Below are positions 45,132 through 54,504 of a stretch of DNA of 64,000 nt, piece by piece (the stretch's first letter is position 1; each line of letters begins with the position of its first letter). Under the pieces are notes generated by a model. It saw only the letters and a list, made by a program, of their open reading frames with translations. It was not told the DNA's origin and searched no databases. This stretch comes from Aliiglaciecola lipolytica (GTDB lineage Bacteria > Pseudomonadota > Gammaproteobacteria > Enterobacterales > Alteromonadaceae). The translations under genes were made by a program, and so were the position numbers. Location: assembly GCF_018860635.1 (NCBI RefSeq), contig NZ_JAHKPT010000026.1, positions 186,321 to 250,320 on the forward strand, written 5' to 3'.

Positions 45132-45812
45132 ATGAACACACTATTGGAACAACTAAAAAATAAACGCTTAGTATGGCAAGGCAATCAACAAGAACAGTGC
45201 CTGACCTCCGAAAGTACAGGTTATGAAGAACTTGATGAAGCACTTCAAGGCGGCTTCCCACAATCGGGAATGATTGATATCCATACTCCCATAGGCATCG
45301 GCGAATTACGTTTGTTATTGCCAGCTTTGCGATATCGTCAGCAGCATAAGCGCTTATTGGTGTTTATTGCGCCTCCGATGCAAATTAACGGAGAAATGTT
45401 GGCGGAATTTGGGATCACACTTGAACAGGTTCTAATTGTTCAACCAAATAGTGCAGAGCATGCGCTTTGGAGTGCCGAGCAATGCCTTAAGAGCGGCTGC
45501 TGCCATAGTGTCCTAATGTGGCATCAACAGCTTGAAATCGCCCAAACCAAACGTCTACAACTAGCCGCTGAACAAGGTGACGCTTTACATTTTGTAGTGC
45601 GTCAAAATCGACAATTAAGTTTGTCGTTACCGGTGAGCCTAGCGATGAAACTCAGTGCTCATGAACAGGGCTTAGAGGTGCAAATTACCAAACGTAAAGG
45701 CGGTTGGCCAGCCCAACCATTTAATCTCAATATGAGCCACATTTGGCCTGAATTAGCACTCAACCAACGCGCCACTAATGTGCTGACATTTCCACGGGCT
45801 AAAGTCAGCTAA
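45132..45812 (+). CDS. imuA: ImuA-type translesion synthesis protein (SulA/RecA-like)
   Basis: ImuA is the first member of the SOS mutagenesis cassette. Its RecA-like fold resembles the SulA/RecA group, and it works with ImuB and DnaE2. The 226-residue protein starts near STGYEELDEALQGGFPQSGMI, the equivalent of the Walker A region, but the motif is degenerate (IHTPIGIGELRLL lacks a GKT), so ATP binding is doubtful. The C-terminus has ITKRKGGWPAQPFNLNM. The frame opens at 45093 (TTG); the ATG at 45132 has a weak GGAG some 13 bases upstream. The next gene starts one base after this stop. Upstream lies a LexA box. Confidence 0.85.
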   Translation: MNTLLEQLKNKRLVWQGNQQEQCLTSESTGYEELDEALQGGFPQSGMIDIHTPIGIGELRLLLPALRYRQQHKRLLVFIAPPMQINGEMLAEFGITLEQVLIVQPNSAEHALWSAEQCLKSGCCHSVLMWHQQLEIAQTKRLQLAAEQGDALHFVVRQNRQLSLSLPVSLAMKLSAHEQGLEVQITKRKGGWPAQPFNLNMSHIWPELALNQRATNVLTFPRAKVS

Positions 45813-45813
45813 T

Positions 45814-47268
45814 ATGCAATCTCTTTGGTTATATTTACACTTTCCTCATTTGCAATTAGACAGTGTATGTCATGCAATTCCATCGCCTCAGCAAAGGCGT
45901 GTTGAAGACACTAGCGGGCAGATCAATACTCAGCACTCATTGGTCATATTGCATCATCAAACAAATTGCGTATTGCAATTAAATCAAGCTGCTATTGATG
46001 CCGGTATTCGCACAGGAATGGGATTGGGAACCGCCGCGGCACTAGATCAACACCTCCAGGTGTTGCCCTATAAAAGTGATATAGAGCAAAAAAAATTAGT
46101 TGAGATAGCCGAACACTTGTATCTAGTCACCTCTGATATCTGTCTGTTTCCGCCAAATGGCTTGCTGTTACGAATACACAATATGCTGATGTTGTACGGC
46201 GGACTTAATGGCTATTGGCGGGTTGTTAAAAACCAACTAAAAGAGTTCCAGGTAAAATATTATTATGCCAGCGGACAATCCCCTTATGCTGCCCGTATCC
46301 TAGCCCGAACGGCGTGGAATCAAGTCAGCGACCATCTACCTATGTTGCAACACCAAATTGGTATTCGACAACTAGTTGACTCTGAATTAGATAAGAAAAC
46401 CGTTACCAAGTTAGCTAGAGTCGGTATCCACACTCTTGCCGATCTAATGGCAGTGCCATTAAAGGATGTCGCCAAGCGTTTTGATATAGATTTAGTGACT
46501 TACTTGGGTAGACTAAGTGGTGAATTTCATCATCCAATGGATTTCTACCATCCCCAATCTAAGTTTCAACGTTACTTAGAACTACTTTATGAGATAAGTC
46601 ATACCGACACACTTCTATCACCAATAAAACTGTTGTTAACTGCATTAGAGCAGTTTTTAAAAATACGGGATTTGCTTACTCAGAAGATTATTTTTACTTT
46701 CTATCAACGAGATAATAAAGCACTCACCTTAGAGGTAGGTTCTGCGCAAGGAGAATACCAAGCTGACAAGTGGGTTAATCTTAGCATATTGAAATTGGAC
46801 AACTTAGTTTTACAAGCGCCCATATTTGCACTAGAGCTAAGTACCGCCGAAACCCAATTACGTAGCCCCGATAAAGGCGATTTATTCAGTGCCAGCAAGG
46901 GTACTCTCACGTATTTACAATTAATCTCATTGCTACAAGCCAAGCTAGGAGAAGAGGCGATTTCGCAGGTGATGTTAGATGATGATTTTCGCCCCGAAAA
47001 AGTAAATAAATATGTGCAACCCCAACTGGAAACAACACCTAAACACATTTCGACTTACCCATTACGACCAAGCTTTATGCTGCAAACACCACAACCATTA
47101 ACAGAAAAAGTATCCATCATACATGGGCCAGAACGCATAAGTACTGGATGGTGGGACAACCAAGCAATCACCCGAGACTATTTCATCGCGCGTAATCAAC
47201 ATGGCCAGTGGCTATGGATATATCGTACCAGTAATAGCTTGTGGTTTGCCCATGGTTTTTTTAGCTAA
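45814..47268 (+). CDS. imuB: ImuB (inactive Y-family polymerase-like protein)
   Basis: This 484-residue Y-family DNA polymerase relative acts as the hub linking DnaE2 and the beta clamp in SOS mutagenesis. The N-terminus MQSLWLYLHFPHLQLD has the Y-family strand layout but lacks the first catalytic Asp. The usual SIDEAF-type second acidic motif is not seen either, fitting ImuB's lack of polymerase activity. C-terminal blocks FMLQTPQPL, GPERISTGWWDN and RDYFIARNQHGQWLWIYR are typical of ImuB. It begins one base after the imuA stop, 35 bp before dnaE2. No truncation is seen. Confidence 0.9.
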   Translation: MQSLWLYLHFPHLQLDSVCHAIPSPQQRRVEDTSGQINTQHSLVILHHQTNCVLQLNQAAIDAGIRTGMGLGTAAALDQHLQVLPYKSDIEQKKLVEIAEHLYLVTSDICLFPPNGLLLRIHNMLMLYGGLNGYWRVVKNQLKEFQVKYYYASGQSPYAARILARTAWNQVSDHLPMLQHQIGIRQLVDSELDKKTVTKLARVGIHTLADLMAVPLKDVAKRFDIDLVTYLGRLSGEFHHPMDFYHPQSKFQRYLELLYEISHTDTLLSPIKLLLTALEQFLKIRDLLTQKIIFTFYQRDNKALTLEVGSAQGEYQADKWVNLSILKLDNLVLQAPIFALELSTAETQLRSPDKGDLFSASKGTLTYLQLISLLQAKLGEEAISQVMLDDDFRPEKVNKYVQPQLETTPKHISTYPLRPSFMLQTPQPLTEKVSIIHGPERISTGWWDNQAITRDYFIARNQHGQWLWIYRTSNSLWFAHGFFS

Positions 47269-47303
47269 CGTGCTCGTTAAAAAGATAAGTTAGAGACCAA
47301 TCT

Positions 47304-50300
47304 ATGGCCTACGCTGAGTTATTCTGCCAGTCTAATTTTAGCTTTTTGCATGGTGCTTCCCATCCTCAGGAACTCATTCAACAAGCGCATTTTTTAGGCT
47401 ACGAAGCAATAGCAATAACTGATGAATGTTCTGTTGCAGGCGTAGTAAGGGCTTACACCGAAATTAAAGATCACAAGCTTGCAATTAAACTCATCGTAGG
47501 CAGTTATTTTAAACTAGATGACAGCTTGCGGTGTGTTTTGTTATGCCCTAACCGGGAAGCTTATGCTGAATTATGTCGAATCATTACAAATGCTAGACGA
47601 CGCTCACCTAAAGGTGAATATAGCTTGGCTAAATGGGATCTTAAAACCATTAAACATTGCTTAATGTTGTGGTTGCCCAATGGCAAACTAAATGTTGATG
47701 AACCTTGGGCAAATTGGTTAAAAAAGCACTATAAAAATCGTTTATGGATCGCCGCCCAACGTCACCTCACTGCCAATGAGCAATCGATGCTCGACCATTA
47801 TGAAAAGCTCAGCCAGTTATTTGATCTTCCAATCTGTGCTTGCGGCGGTGTGCTAATGCACAATCCAAGTCGCCTCCCTTTACAGCATCTGCTCAGCGCC
47901 ATCAAACACGGTACTACGGTGGCCGCGCTTGGTCGTAAACTACTATCCAATAGTGAACGTTGTTTACGTAGTCATGGCAAGCTCAACAAGCTTTTCAAAC
48001 GGGGTTGGCTGGATAACTCAGTAGAAGTTGCCCGTATGTGCAATTTTAATATGCGAGAGCTGCGTTATGAGTATCCTGCAGAACTTATTCCTGAAGGAAA
48101 ATCCCCCCAACAACACCTTAGAGACTTAGTCGAAGTAGGTATTCAAAAACGCTTTCCAGAAGGCATAAAACCTGACATTCGTAATATTATTGAAAAAGAA
48201 TTGGTACTCATTGAGGAACAAGAATATGAATTCTTTTTTCTCACTATTTATGATGTAGTGCAATTTGCGCAGTCTCAACAGATTTTATATCAAGGACGGG
48301 GTTCGGCGGCGAATTCCGTAGTTTGTTATTGTTTAGAGATCACTTCTGTCGATCCTCGTCAAATTAACGTGCTATTTGAACGCTTCATTTCCAAAGAGCG
48401 AGATGAGCCCCCTGATATTGATGTCGACTTTGAACACCAACGCAGAGAAGAGGTAATTCAATATATCTATACTAAATATGGACGGGAACGCACCGCCATA
48501 GCGGCAACCGTATCCTGCTACCGTTTCAAAAGTGCATTACGGGAAGTGGGTAAGGCATTGGGTATAAACGAAACCCAGCTAGACTTTTTTATTAAAAATA
48601 TTAACCGTCGAGACAGCGGTCTAAATTGGCAGGCACAAATTGCCGAATTAGGTCTAGATCCTGCCTCAGTAAAAGGTAAACACTTCATCTCTTTGGTCAA
48701 TGAAATAATGGGTTTTCCAAGACACCTATCCCAACATGTAGGAGGTTTTATTATTTCATCAGGTCCTTTATATCAGCTTGTACCTATTGAAAATGCGGCC
48801 ATGGTAGAGCGCAGCGTCATACAATGGGATAAAGACGATCTGGAAAGCCTAGGATTATTGAAAGTCGATGTGTTGGCCTTAGGTATGCTCACTGCCATTC
48901 GTAAATCTTTTCAATTAGTCGAAAAGCACTATGGTCACTCCCTCAGCATAGCGCAGATCACCAAACTCGAAGATGATCCACAAGTCTACAAAATGATTCA
49001 ACAAGCCGATACGGTTGGGGTTTTTCAAATCGAATCCCGTGCGCAAATGAGCATGCTGCCTCGCCTTAAGCCGAAAACCTATTATGATTTGGTGATTCAA
49101 ATTGCGATTGTCAGGCCTGGGCCTATCCAAGGTGACATGGTTCATCCATTTTTACGCAGACGTGATGGCAAGGAGCCTATCGAATATCCCTCAGAAGAAG
49201 TCGCTGGGGTGCTTAGTCGAACCATGGGTGTACCCATTTTTCAGGAGCAGGTTATTCAACTGGCTATGGTCGCTGCTGGTTTTAGCGGTGGCGAAGCCGA
49301 TCAACTTAGACGAGCAATGGCAAGTTGGAAGAAAAACGGACAACTCATGCAATTCCAACACAAACTCATCAATGGCATGCTTGAACGAGGTTATACGCAA
49401 GATTATGCCCAACGTATATTCAACCAAATATGTGGCTTTGGTGAATATGGATTTCCAGAGTCCCACTCGGCATCATTTGCGGTACTTGCCTACGTGTCAT
49501 CTTGGCTTAAGTATTATTACCCGCAGGCATTTTACGTGGGTCTGTTGAATAGTTGGCCCATGGGTTTTTATCCACCAGCACAATTAATTCAAGACGCGAA
49601 GCGCCATCACATCAAGATACTCCCCATCTGCATCAATCACTCTGATTATGATCATATCTTGCAAAAAGATGGGGACACCTTCGCCATACGTCTAGGATTA
49701 CGCATGATCAAAGGGTTGTCGAAGAGTGCTGCACAACTACTGGTTAATCAACGCCCCCAAAACGGTTATAAATCTGTTGTTGAATTAAAGCAACTGGCTG
49801 TTCAGCGCGATCACATGGAAGCCCTTGCCAGCGCCAATGCACTATCCTCACTGGCCCAGAACCGTTATAAAGCACGCTGGGCATTAATGGAGAGTGAGTC
49901 GGAATTACCCTTGTTCAAAAATCAGGAACAATCATTCTTATTTGATGTTGCACCAACAGATGTAGAGGAAATGGTTGAAGACTATGCGGCAACAAGCATG
50001 TCGTTAACCCATCATCCGATAAAATTATTACGTAATGCGGGGAAATTAGGTAAGTACACAGCGGCAAAGCAATTGGCTGAAAAGCAGCATAAATCTGTAG
50101 TCAATGTTATCGGTGTGGTCATTGGTAGACAAGCACCAGGCACCGCAGCAGGAGTAACCTTTATGACCTTAGAAGATGATACGGGTTGTTGCAATGTAGT
50201 GGTATGGCAGGCTACCGCTCGGGCACAAAAAAAGGCTTTTTTAAAATCAAAAATAATCAAAGTTAGCGGTATTTTGGAGCGTGGCGATGGTGATGTCACT

Positions 50301-50378
50301 CATATCATTGCAGGGAAAATTACTGACTTGAGTCACTTACTGGAAGATTTAAATACCACTTCCAGAGATTTCCATTGA
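47304..50378 (+). CDS. dnaE2: Error-prone DNA polymerase III alpha DnaE2 (ImuC)
   Basis: This 1024-residue C-family DNA polymerase performs SOS-induced translesion synthesis with ImuA and ImuB. It has a PHP domain (AYAELFCQSNFSFLHGAS at the start), the palm with catalytic aspartates in PDIDVDFEHQ (about residues 370-379) and the fingers. LEDDTGCCNVVVWQ near residues 955-968 marks the OB fold. A clamp-binding-like SELPLFK lies near residue 868. The PHP metal site is incomplete relative to replicative DnaE, as usual in this branch. It is the last gene of the LexA-controlled cassette, with 35 bp between it and imuB. Length is typical. Confidence 0.96.
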   Translation: MAYAELFCQSNFSFLHGASHPQELIQQAHFLGYEAIAITDECSVAGVVRAYTEIKDHKLAIKLIVGSYFKLDDSLRCVLLCPNREAYAELCRIITNARRRSPKGEYSLAKWDLKTIKHCLMLWLPNGKLNVDEPWANWLKKHYKNRLWIAAQRHLTANEQSMLDHYEKLSQLFDLPICACGGVLMHNPSRLPLQHLLSAIKHGTTVAALGRKLLSNSERCLRSHGKLNKLFKRGWLDNSVEVARMCNFNMRELRYEYPAELIPEGKSPQQHLRDLVEVGIQKRFPEGIKPDIRNIIEKELVLIEEQEYEFFFLTIYDVVQFAQSQQILYQGRGSAANSVVCYCLEITSVDPRQINVLFERFISKERDEPPDIDVDFEHQRREEVIQYIYTKYGRERTAIAATVSCYRFKSALREVGKALGINETQLDFFIKNINRRDSGLNWQAQIAELGLDPASVKGKHFISLVNEIMGFPRHLSQHVGGFIISSGPLYQLVPIENAAMVERSVIQWDKDDLESLGLLKVDVLALGMLTAIRKSFQLVEKHYGHSLSIAQITKLEDDPQVYKMIQQADTVGVFQIESRAQMSMLPRLKPKTYYDLVIQIAIVRPGPIQGDMVHPFLRRRDGKEPIEYPSEEVAGVLSRTMGVPIFQEQVIQLAMVAAGFSGGEADQLRRAMASWKKNGQLMQFQHKLINGMLERGYTQDYAQRIFNQICGFGEYGFPESHSASFAVLAYVSSWLKYYYPQAFYVGLLNSWPMGFYPPAQLIQDAKRHHIKILPICINHSDYDHILQKDGDTFAIRLGLRMIKGLSKSAAQLLVNQRPQNGYKSVVELKQLAVQRDHMEALASANALSSLAQNRYKARWALMESESELPLFKNQEQSFLFDVAPTDVEEMVEDYAATSMSLTHHPIKLLRNAGKLGKYTAAKQLAEKQHKSVVNVIGVVIGRQAPGTAAGVTFMTLEDDTGCCNVVVWQATARAQKKAFLKSKIIKVSGILERGDGDVTHIIAGKITDLSHLLEDLNTTSRDFH

Positions 50379-50404
50379 AGACTGATTAACGTCAATAAAA
50401 CGGA

Positions 50405-50836
50405 CTACTCAACCTGAATCAATTTAAGGGCTTCAAGAATATTCAAAGGAATAGCAGTACTCTTGTTAGTTTGTTGTTCAACAAACACATGCACAAAATG
50501 ACCTTGTGCTGACGGTGAACTCTCCCCCTCAACAAAAATTCCAATTTCATAGGTAACCGAGCTATTGCCTAAACGAGAAACTCGCAAACCAATTTGCAAA
50601 GATTGTGGATAAGCAATGGCAGAAAAGTACTGACACTTTGATTCAACAACAAAGCCCACCACTGCATCGCTATGAATATTCAAACCGCCTTCTTCAATTA
50701 AATAACGATTAACTGCAGTGTCGAAATAAGCGTAATACTGAACATTATTAATATGCCCATAGATATCGTTATCAGCCCAGCGGGTTTGCATAGGATAAAA
50801 AACTTTATAATCGTTTCGAGTGTACTTAGTTGACAT
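50405..50836 (-). CDS. Acyl-CoA thioesterase (4HBT hotdog family)
   Basis: This 143-residue hotdog-fold thioesterase has the family's catalytic segment MQTRWADNDIYGHINNVQYYAYFDTAVN, with Asp-Asn-Asp and His-Asn. It also has the long central helix and the strands RVSRLGNSSVTYEIGIFVE. It resembles the YbgC/4-hydroxybenzoyl-CoA thioesterase group. The substrate chain is unknown. It starts about 80 bp before a degenerate palindromic repeat and is convergent with dnaE2 across 26 bp. It is on the same strand as yjbH but separated from it by 78 bp of repeat-like sequence. Confidence 0.85.
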   Translation of the reverse strand: MSTKYTRNDYKVFYPMQTRWADNDIYGHINNVQYYAYFDTAVNRYLIEEGGLNIHSDAVVGFVVESKCQYFSAIAYPQSLQIGLRVSRLGNSSVTYEIGIFVEGESSPSAQGHFVHVFVEQQTNKSTAIPLNILEALKLIQVE

Positions 50837-50854
50837 GTTTAAACCTAAAAATCT

Positions 50855-50875
50855 GAGCGCTAAAGCCCCTAATAC
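50855..50875. repeat. Degenerate copy of the GGCTAAAGCC palindromic repeat
   Basis: GAGCGCTAAAGCCCCTAATAC resembles the core CTAAAGCCCCTGCTACA of the dispersed repeat family, with two or three changes and a broken stem. It lies between yjbH and the thioesterase gene. Confidence 0.45.
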
Positions 50876-50914
50876 TTTGCAATCAGAATATTAGGGACCG
50901 CTTATCATTTTATC

Positions 50915-53035
50915 CTAATCGTAAAATGGTGCTCTCGCTTCGGTCAAATTTTTCAACTTAACTGGGCGTTGCAACATTTGCCCGCCATCACGGCCAATAG
51001 GAATCCATGGAATTTTTCCACGCCCTTTAGCTGGCGCTAACGAGAAGAGATCAAATGGTATGGAAATATAGAATCCTTTGGTAAAGCTACCTTCTCCATA
51101 TTCCTCAGCTGATACATTAGTAAATGCGGCATAGGCACCCACAATAATACCACTATCAAAACGTTTAGCTACATCGATATTAACGCCTTTATCTTTTGCC
51201 AAGAACTGACCAGCATTTACGGTTAGCTGCATGTCAGGTAAAAATTCAGGCGTCCAATAAACACTCGCATGACCAGTGAAGGCTTTATAATCGAAGAACC
51301 CTGTTTCGTTATTAAAGTCACGTTGTTGTACGTAGTTTAGATCAACTCCAAACGCTAGGCTGCTATCTACAGGGCGATATAGCACCTCGGTACCCACACC
51401 ACCAAACATGGTCTCTAAATAACCACCATACACTTGCGCATAAGTATCTTCTGCAATTTTATCGAACCAATGCAGGTACGCATTTTCCATAGTCACTTTA
51501 CTGCGCGTTACATATTCTCGAACTTGCGTGCGCACTCTAGGTAGATGCGAGGTTTCAGAGTCGACTAAAAAATTAAACTTATCGAAGTTTTCAAGCACAG
51601 TCACTTTCAACCCACCACGAACAGAGAAGTTTGGATTAAATTGGTAACCGCCGTTAAGATATGCACCACCTTGATAAAGGTAAAAATCCTCTGGATTACC
51701 AAAAGTTTGAATCCAAAAGCTTTCCATATTGAAAAACGCCCCAGAGTAATCTTTGGGGTGGTAATTATCGACTGTGGATTGAGTAGGGTTTTGACGAACG
51801 TATGCTGATTGAATATCAGTTTCTAAACGCTGATAGTTTGCGGCAACTTTAAATTCTTGCGCATCTATTTTCGTTTCGAGTAATGGAATGTTGGCCAATG
51901 TATCCACCAACTTATAGGTTTTAATAGAATCAGGTAACTCGGAAGCTAATATTCTACCAACTCGCTGAGTTGCCTCATCATGATCACGGTAACCTAACTG
52001 AGTTCCGTAAAACGTCATTTCGTCTTCACCAGTATGAGTAGCATTAATGATAAAACTGCCTTCATTTACTAAATCAGCATACAGGCGATCACGGTTAATC
52101 GTTTCAATTGATTCTGCCGGTTTCGCATTGTTCAGCTCTCTAGGTGGGCGATCAAATTTATGTTGTTTAACCGTGTGCATATTGAAGTTGTATGACACGC
52201 CAAAACCAAAGGTATTGCCCCTTTGGTAACTCACGTTAAAGTCCCAATTATTGTATTTATAAACCGCGCCAACATTCCACTCACTGTCTTGTTCTAGCGT
52301 TCCAGCACGGTCATTTACATAATCATTACCGTCATATTCTAGCTTAAGGGTTAGCCCCTCAATAGGTGTTCTATACTCAATGCCACCAAAAACCGACGCT
52401 GGACCTTTGAAGAACTCGTTGTAGTCAATTTTTCCACCTCGACCACCAAATCCACCAGGACGCTCACAAAATGAATCCTTAATTTCACACAGTGGGTTAG
52501 TGATATTTCCACCTGCGCCAAGGTAACCGGTACCTACACCAAGATGTATGTCAAAGGGGCCAAGATTTTTACTAAAGTTAATAAACTCACTGCTAAAGAA
52601 ACCGGTTCCACCGATATCCGTTAAACCAAATGAAACATCAGGTAAATAATAGCTTTCTTTAATCAGTCGAAACTTAACATCAATGCCTTTGTCTTTTAGG
52701 GTTTGATCACCACTAAAGCTTGGATCTTGGCTATAAAGTTGTGTTCTTACGTCGGTATAACGAACTGTAGACTCCATCCACGGGAAAAGCTGCAGGCTTG
52801 CTGACCAAAATCGATATTGATCAATATCGTTATAGTTTAAAGTGAACGAGCCTTCTTTAGCCATCCGCGCTGTGGGAGTCTGTATTAAACCGGCTCCGCC
52901 CCTAATCATTTGCGACACATCTCCATTATCGTCGTCAAACGATTGCTCAGAGGCATATGCAGTTGATGTAATAAAACTAATTAACGCGGCGTTAGTCATT
53001 ACAACAAGAGCTAACATCCTTTTAATTGTGATCAT
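50915..53035 (-). CDS. yjbH: YjbH-type outer-membrane exopolysaccharide protein
   Basis: This 706-residue protein of the YjbH/GfcD family has a signal peptide (hydrophobic residues 8-26, cleavage near AYASE) and barrel-like strands. It works with YjbE, YjbF and YjbG in making a surface exopolysaccharide; the exact role is not known. Family-like blocks are GGAGLIQTPTARMAKEG, SFTLNYND, a GVSYNFNMHT strand and a C-terminal KGFYISIPFDLFS region. It overlaps the yjbG gene by four bases (ATGA) and is the last gene of the operon. It is larger than a simple porin, so more than one domain is likely. Confidence 0.87.
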   Translation of the reverse strand: MITIKRMLALVVMTNAALISFITSTAYASEQSFDDDNGDVSQMIRGGAGLIQTPTARMAKEGSFTLNYNDIDQYRFWSASLQLFPWMESTVRYTDVRTQLYSQDPSFSGDQTLKDKGIDVKFRLIKESYYLPDVSFGLTDIGGTGFFSSEFINFSKNLGPFDIHLGVGTGYLGAGGNITNPLCEIKDSFCERPGGFGGRGGKIDYNEFFKGPASVFGGIEYRTPIEGLTLKLEYDGNDYVNDRAGTLEQDSEWNVGAVYKYNNWDFNVSYQRGNTFGFGVSYNFNMHTVKQHKFDRPPRELNNAKPAESIETINRDRLYADLVNEGSFIINATHTGEDEMTFYGTQLGYRDHDEATQRVGRILASELPDSIKTYKLVDTLANIPLLETKIDAQEFKVAANYQRLETDIQSAYVRQNPTQSTVDNYHPKDYSGAFFNMESFWIQTFGNPEDFYLYQGGAYLNGGYQFNPNFSVRGGLKVTVLENFDKFNFLVDSETSHLPRVRTQVREYVTRSKVTMENAYLHWFDKIAEDTYAQVYGGYLETMFGGVGTEVLYRPVDSSLAFGVDLNYVQQRDFNNETGFFDYKAFTGHASVYWTPEFLPDMQLTVNAGQFLAKDKGVNIDVAKRFDSGIIVGAYAAFTNVSAEEYGEGSFTKGFYISIPFDLFSLAPAKGRGKIPWIPIGRDGGQMLQRPVKLKNLTEARAPFYD

Positions 53036-53763
53036 TCAATGACTACCCTATTTACTGCAAGTTCAGCGATAAGCTGATTGAGCTGACTATTATCTGCAAA
53101 CCATTGGGACTCTACCAAAGGAATATAAAGTTGTGTACCGGGCATCACCTGGTGGCATTTTTGGTTCCAATAGGCTACAGGTAATTGACGAATAACGCCG
53201 TCAGGTTGAATTGCATAAACAATGTTTGCATCGGCAGATTCTGTTTTACTAATTTGCGCCACGATGTTTTCGATACACTGATTATTCTCATATTCAATCG
53301 TACTTGGCTGTGACACAGCGCCGAAAATAAACAGAGTGGTCATTCGTTTACTAAGGGTTAAACGGTATTTTCCATCATCGAATAGTGGATTATGATTTAG
53401 TTGAAACCGCGCCAAATCGTAATCGATGGCAATGTCGATCCGCTGTGCGAGTGTCCAGCTTTCTATGTGTTTTATAAGTTGGTTAAATGTAGCTGAATCA
53501 GCAACCTTTGATTTAACCGAAAGCTGTTTAACCAGTTCCTGTCTGCTTTTTTCAGCTATGTCGGAATCCAATTTAAATAACTGACTAGCACGCCAATACC
53601 AATTTTGCTCCAGGGCAATTGATTCTAAAACTTGATTCAATCTGGGGTTTTCAGCAAAGTTCAAAATATTGCCATTAACCGTAACTTCGACTTGGGAATT
53701 CGCATAGTTATTAAAGCAGAATGAAAACACGATAACTGTGAAAAGGCTTTTTAATCTATTCAT
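53032..53763 (-). CDS. yjbG: YjbG/GfcC-type periplasmic exopolysaccharide protein
   Basis: This 243-residue secreted protein of the GfcC family has a signal peptide (residues 5-22, cleavage near YANSQ) and two ubiquitin-like (SLBB-like) segments. ILNFAENPRLNQVLESIALEQNWYW and a helical middle are followed by YDLARFQLNHNPLFDDG and PGTQLYIPL. GfcC is part of group 4 capsule or yjb exopolysaccharide export, with an unknown biochemical role. The start overlaps the yjbF stop by eight bases and the stop overlaps the yjbH start by four. The four yjb genes are thus tightly packed. Confidence 0.85.
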   Translation of the reverse strand: MNRLKSLFTVIVFSFCFNNYANSQVEVTVNGNILNFAENPRLNQVLESIALEQNWYWRASQLFKLDSDIAEKSRQELVKQLSVKSKVADSATFNQLIKHIESWTLAQRIDIAIDYDLARFQLNHNPLFDDGKYRLTLSKRMTTLFIFGAVSQPSTIEYENNQCIENIVAQISKTESADANIVYAIQPDGVIRQLPVAYWNQKCHQVMPGTQLYIPLVESQWFADNSQLNQLIAELAVNRVVIE

Positions 53764-54433
53764 GAGTAGACTCCAGCAATCTCATAGCCCTGCTAACATA
53801 TTGTATTTCGTAACGCTCAGATGAGCCAGAGAACTGTTGTGAAGAACGCAATAACTGTCCAGTTTGAGTATGATACCAATACACATTCTGCCAACTATCT
53901 GAAGCAGTTTCGACACTTTGAGTTGTGACGTTTTCGATAACTTTAGTGGTTGTAAATTGCTGATCCAGAATTGTCAGGGGTATATTCTCTTGACGTTTAA
54001 ACTCTGAATACAATCTCACCCCATACTGATGTGGGTCAAAATCTAAATAACTATTCCAATTCGCATTTTCTGCTACATCACTTTTTGACACCATAGGATC
54101 AGTATCTAAGTTAGCCACATAAATTAAATTGTTTTTTAGACCTAAAGTACGTACCAACCTACCATTTTGAGTAACCAATACAGCATTATCTGCGGAAACC
54201 CATTTATATCGACTGTTTTCGATAAAAGCCAGTGCCATAGTAGCGTATGGACGTTCACCCGCTTTTATGTATATGAGATCAATGGGGGTTTCTAAAACGA
54301 TATCTTTAGTTAAAGTGACACTTTGTTTACTACTAAAATACAATTCTATGTTTTGTTTATAAGCTCTTTGTGTAGAAGAGCAAGCCGACAGAAAAAGTGC
54401 ACTACATACTAATAAGCTAAAAGTTATTTTCAT
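53756..54433 (-). CDS. yjbF: YjbF/GfcB-type outer-membrane lipoprotein
   Basis: Starting at the ATG at 54433 this 225-residue protein has a lipoprotein signal with the lipobox LSAC (lipid Cys at residue 18). YjbF/GfcB is a lipoprotein of the exopolysaccharide export set. Segments such as AYKQNIELYF, IDLIYIKAGERPYATMALAFIE and WVSADNAVLVTQNGRLVRTLGL match the family. The frame extends 15 codons upstream to a TTG at 54478, but that region covers the terminator behind yjbE. It overlaps yjbG by eight bases. Confidence 0.87.
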   Translation of the reverse strand: MKITFSLLVCSALFLSACSSTQRAYKQNIELYFSSKQSVTLTKDIVLETPIDLIYIKAGERPYATMALAFIENSRYKWVSADNAVLVTQNGRLVRTLGLKNNLIYVANLDTDPMVSKSDVAENANWNSYLDFDPHQYGVRLYSEFKRQENIPLTILDQQFTTTKVIENVTTQSVETASDSWQNVYWYHTQTGQLLRSSQQFSGSSERYEIQYVSRAMRLLESTHE

Positions 54434-54463
54434 TGTTATCCATAATAGATATTCACAACCAAT

Positions 54464-54490
54464 AAAAAAGCCGCCCAAAGGCGGCTTTAA
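54464..54490 (-). terminator. Intercistronic terminator between yjbE-like and yjbF
   Basis: On the - strand GCCGCC and GGCGGC pair around TTTG, and the stem is followed by a run of six Ts. It sits 15 bp after the yjbE-like stop and 31 bp before the yjbF start. Partial termination here would yield more of the small first protein than of YjbFGH. Confidence 0.85.
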
Positions 54491-54504
54491 ATCTTTTACT
54501 AAAC

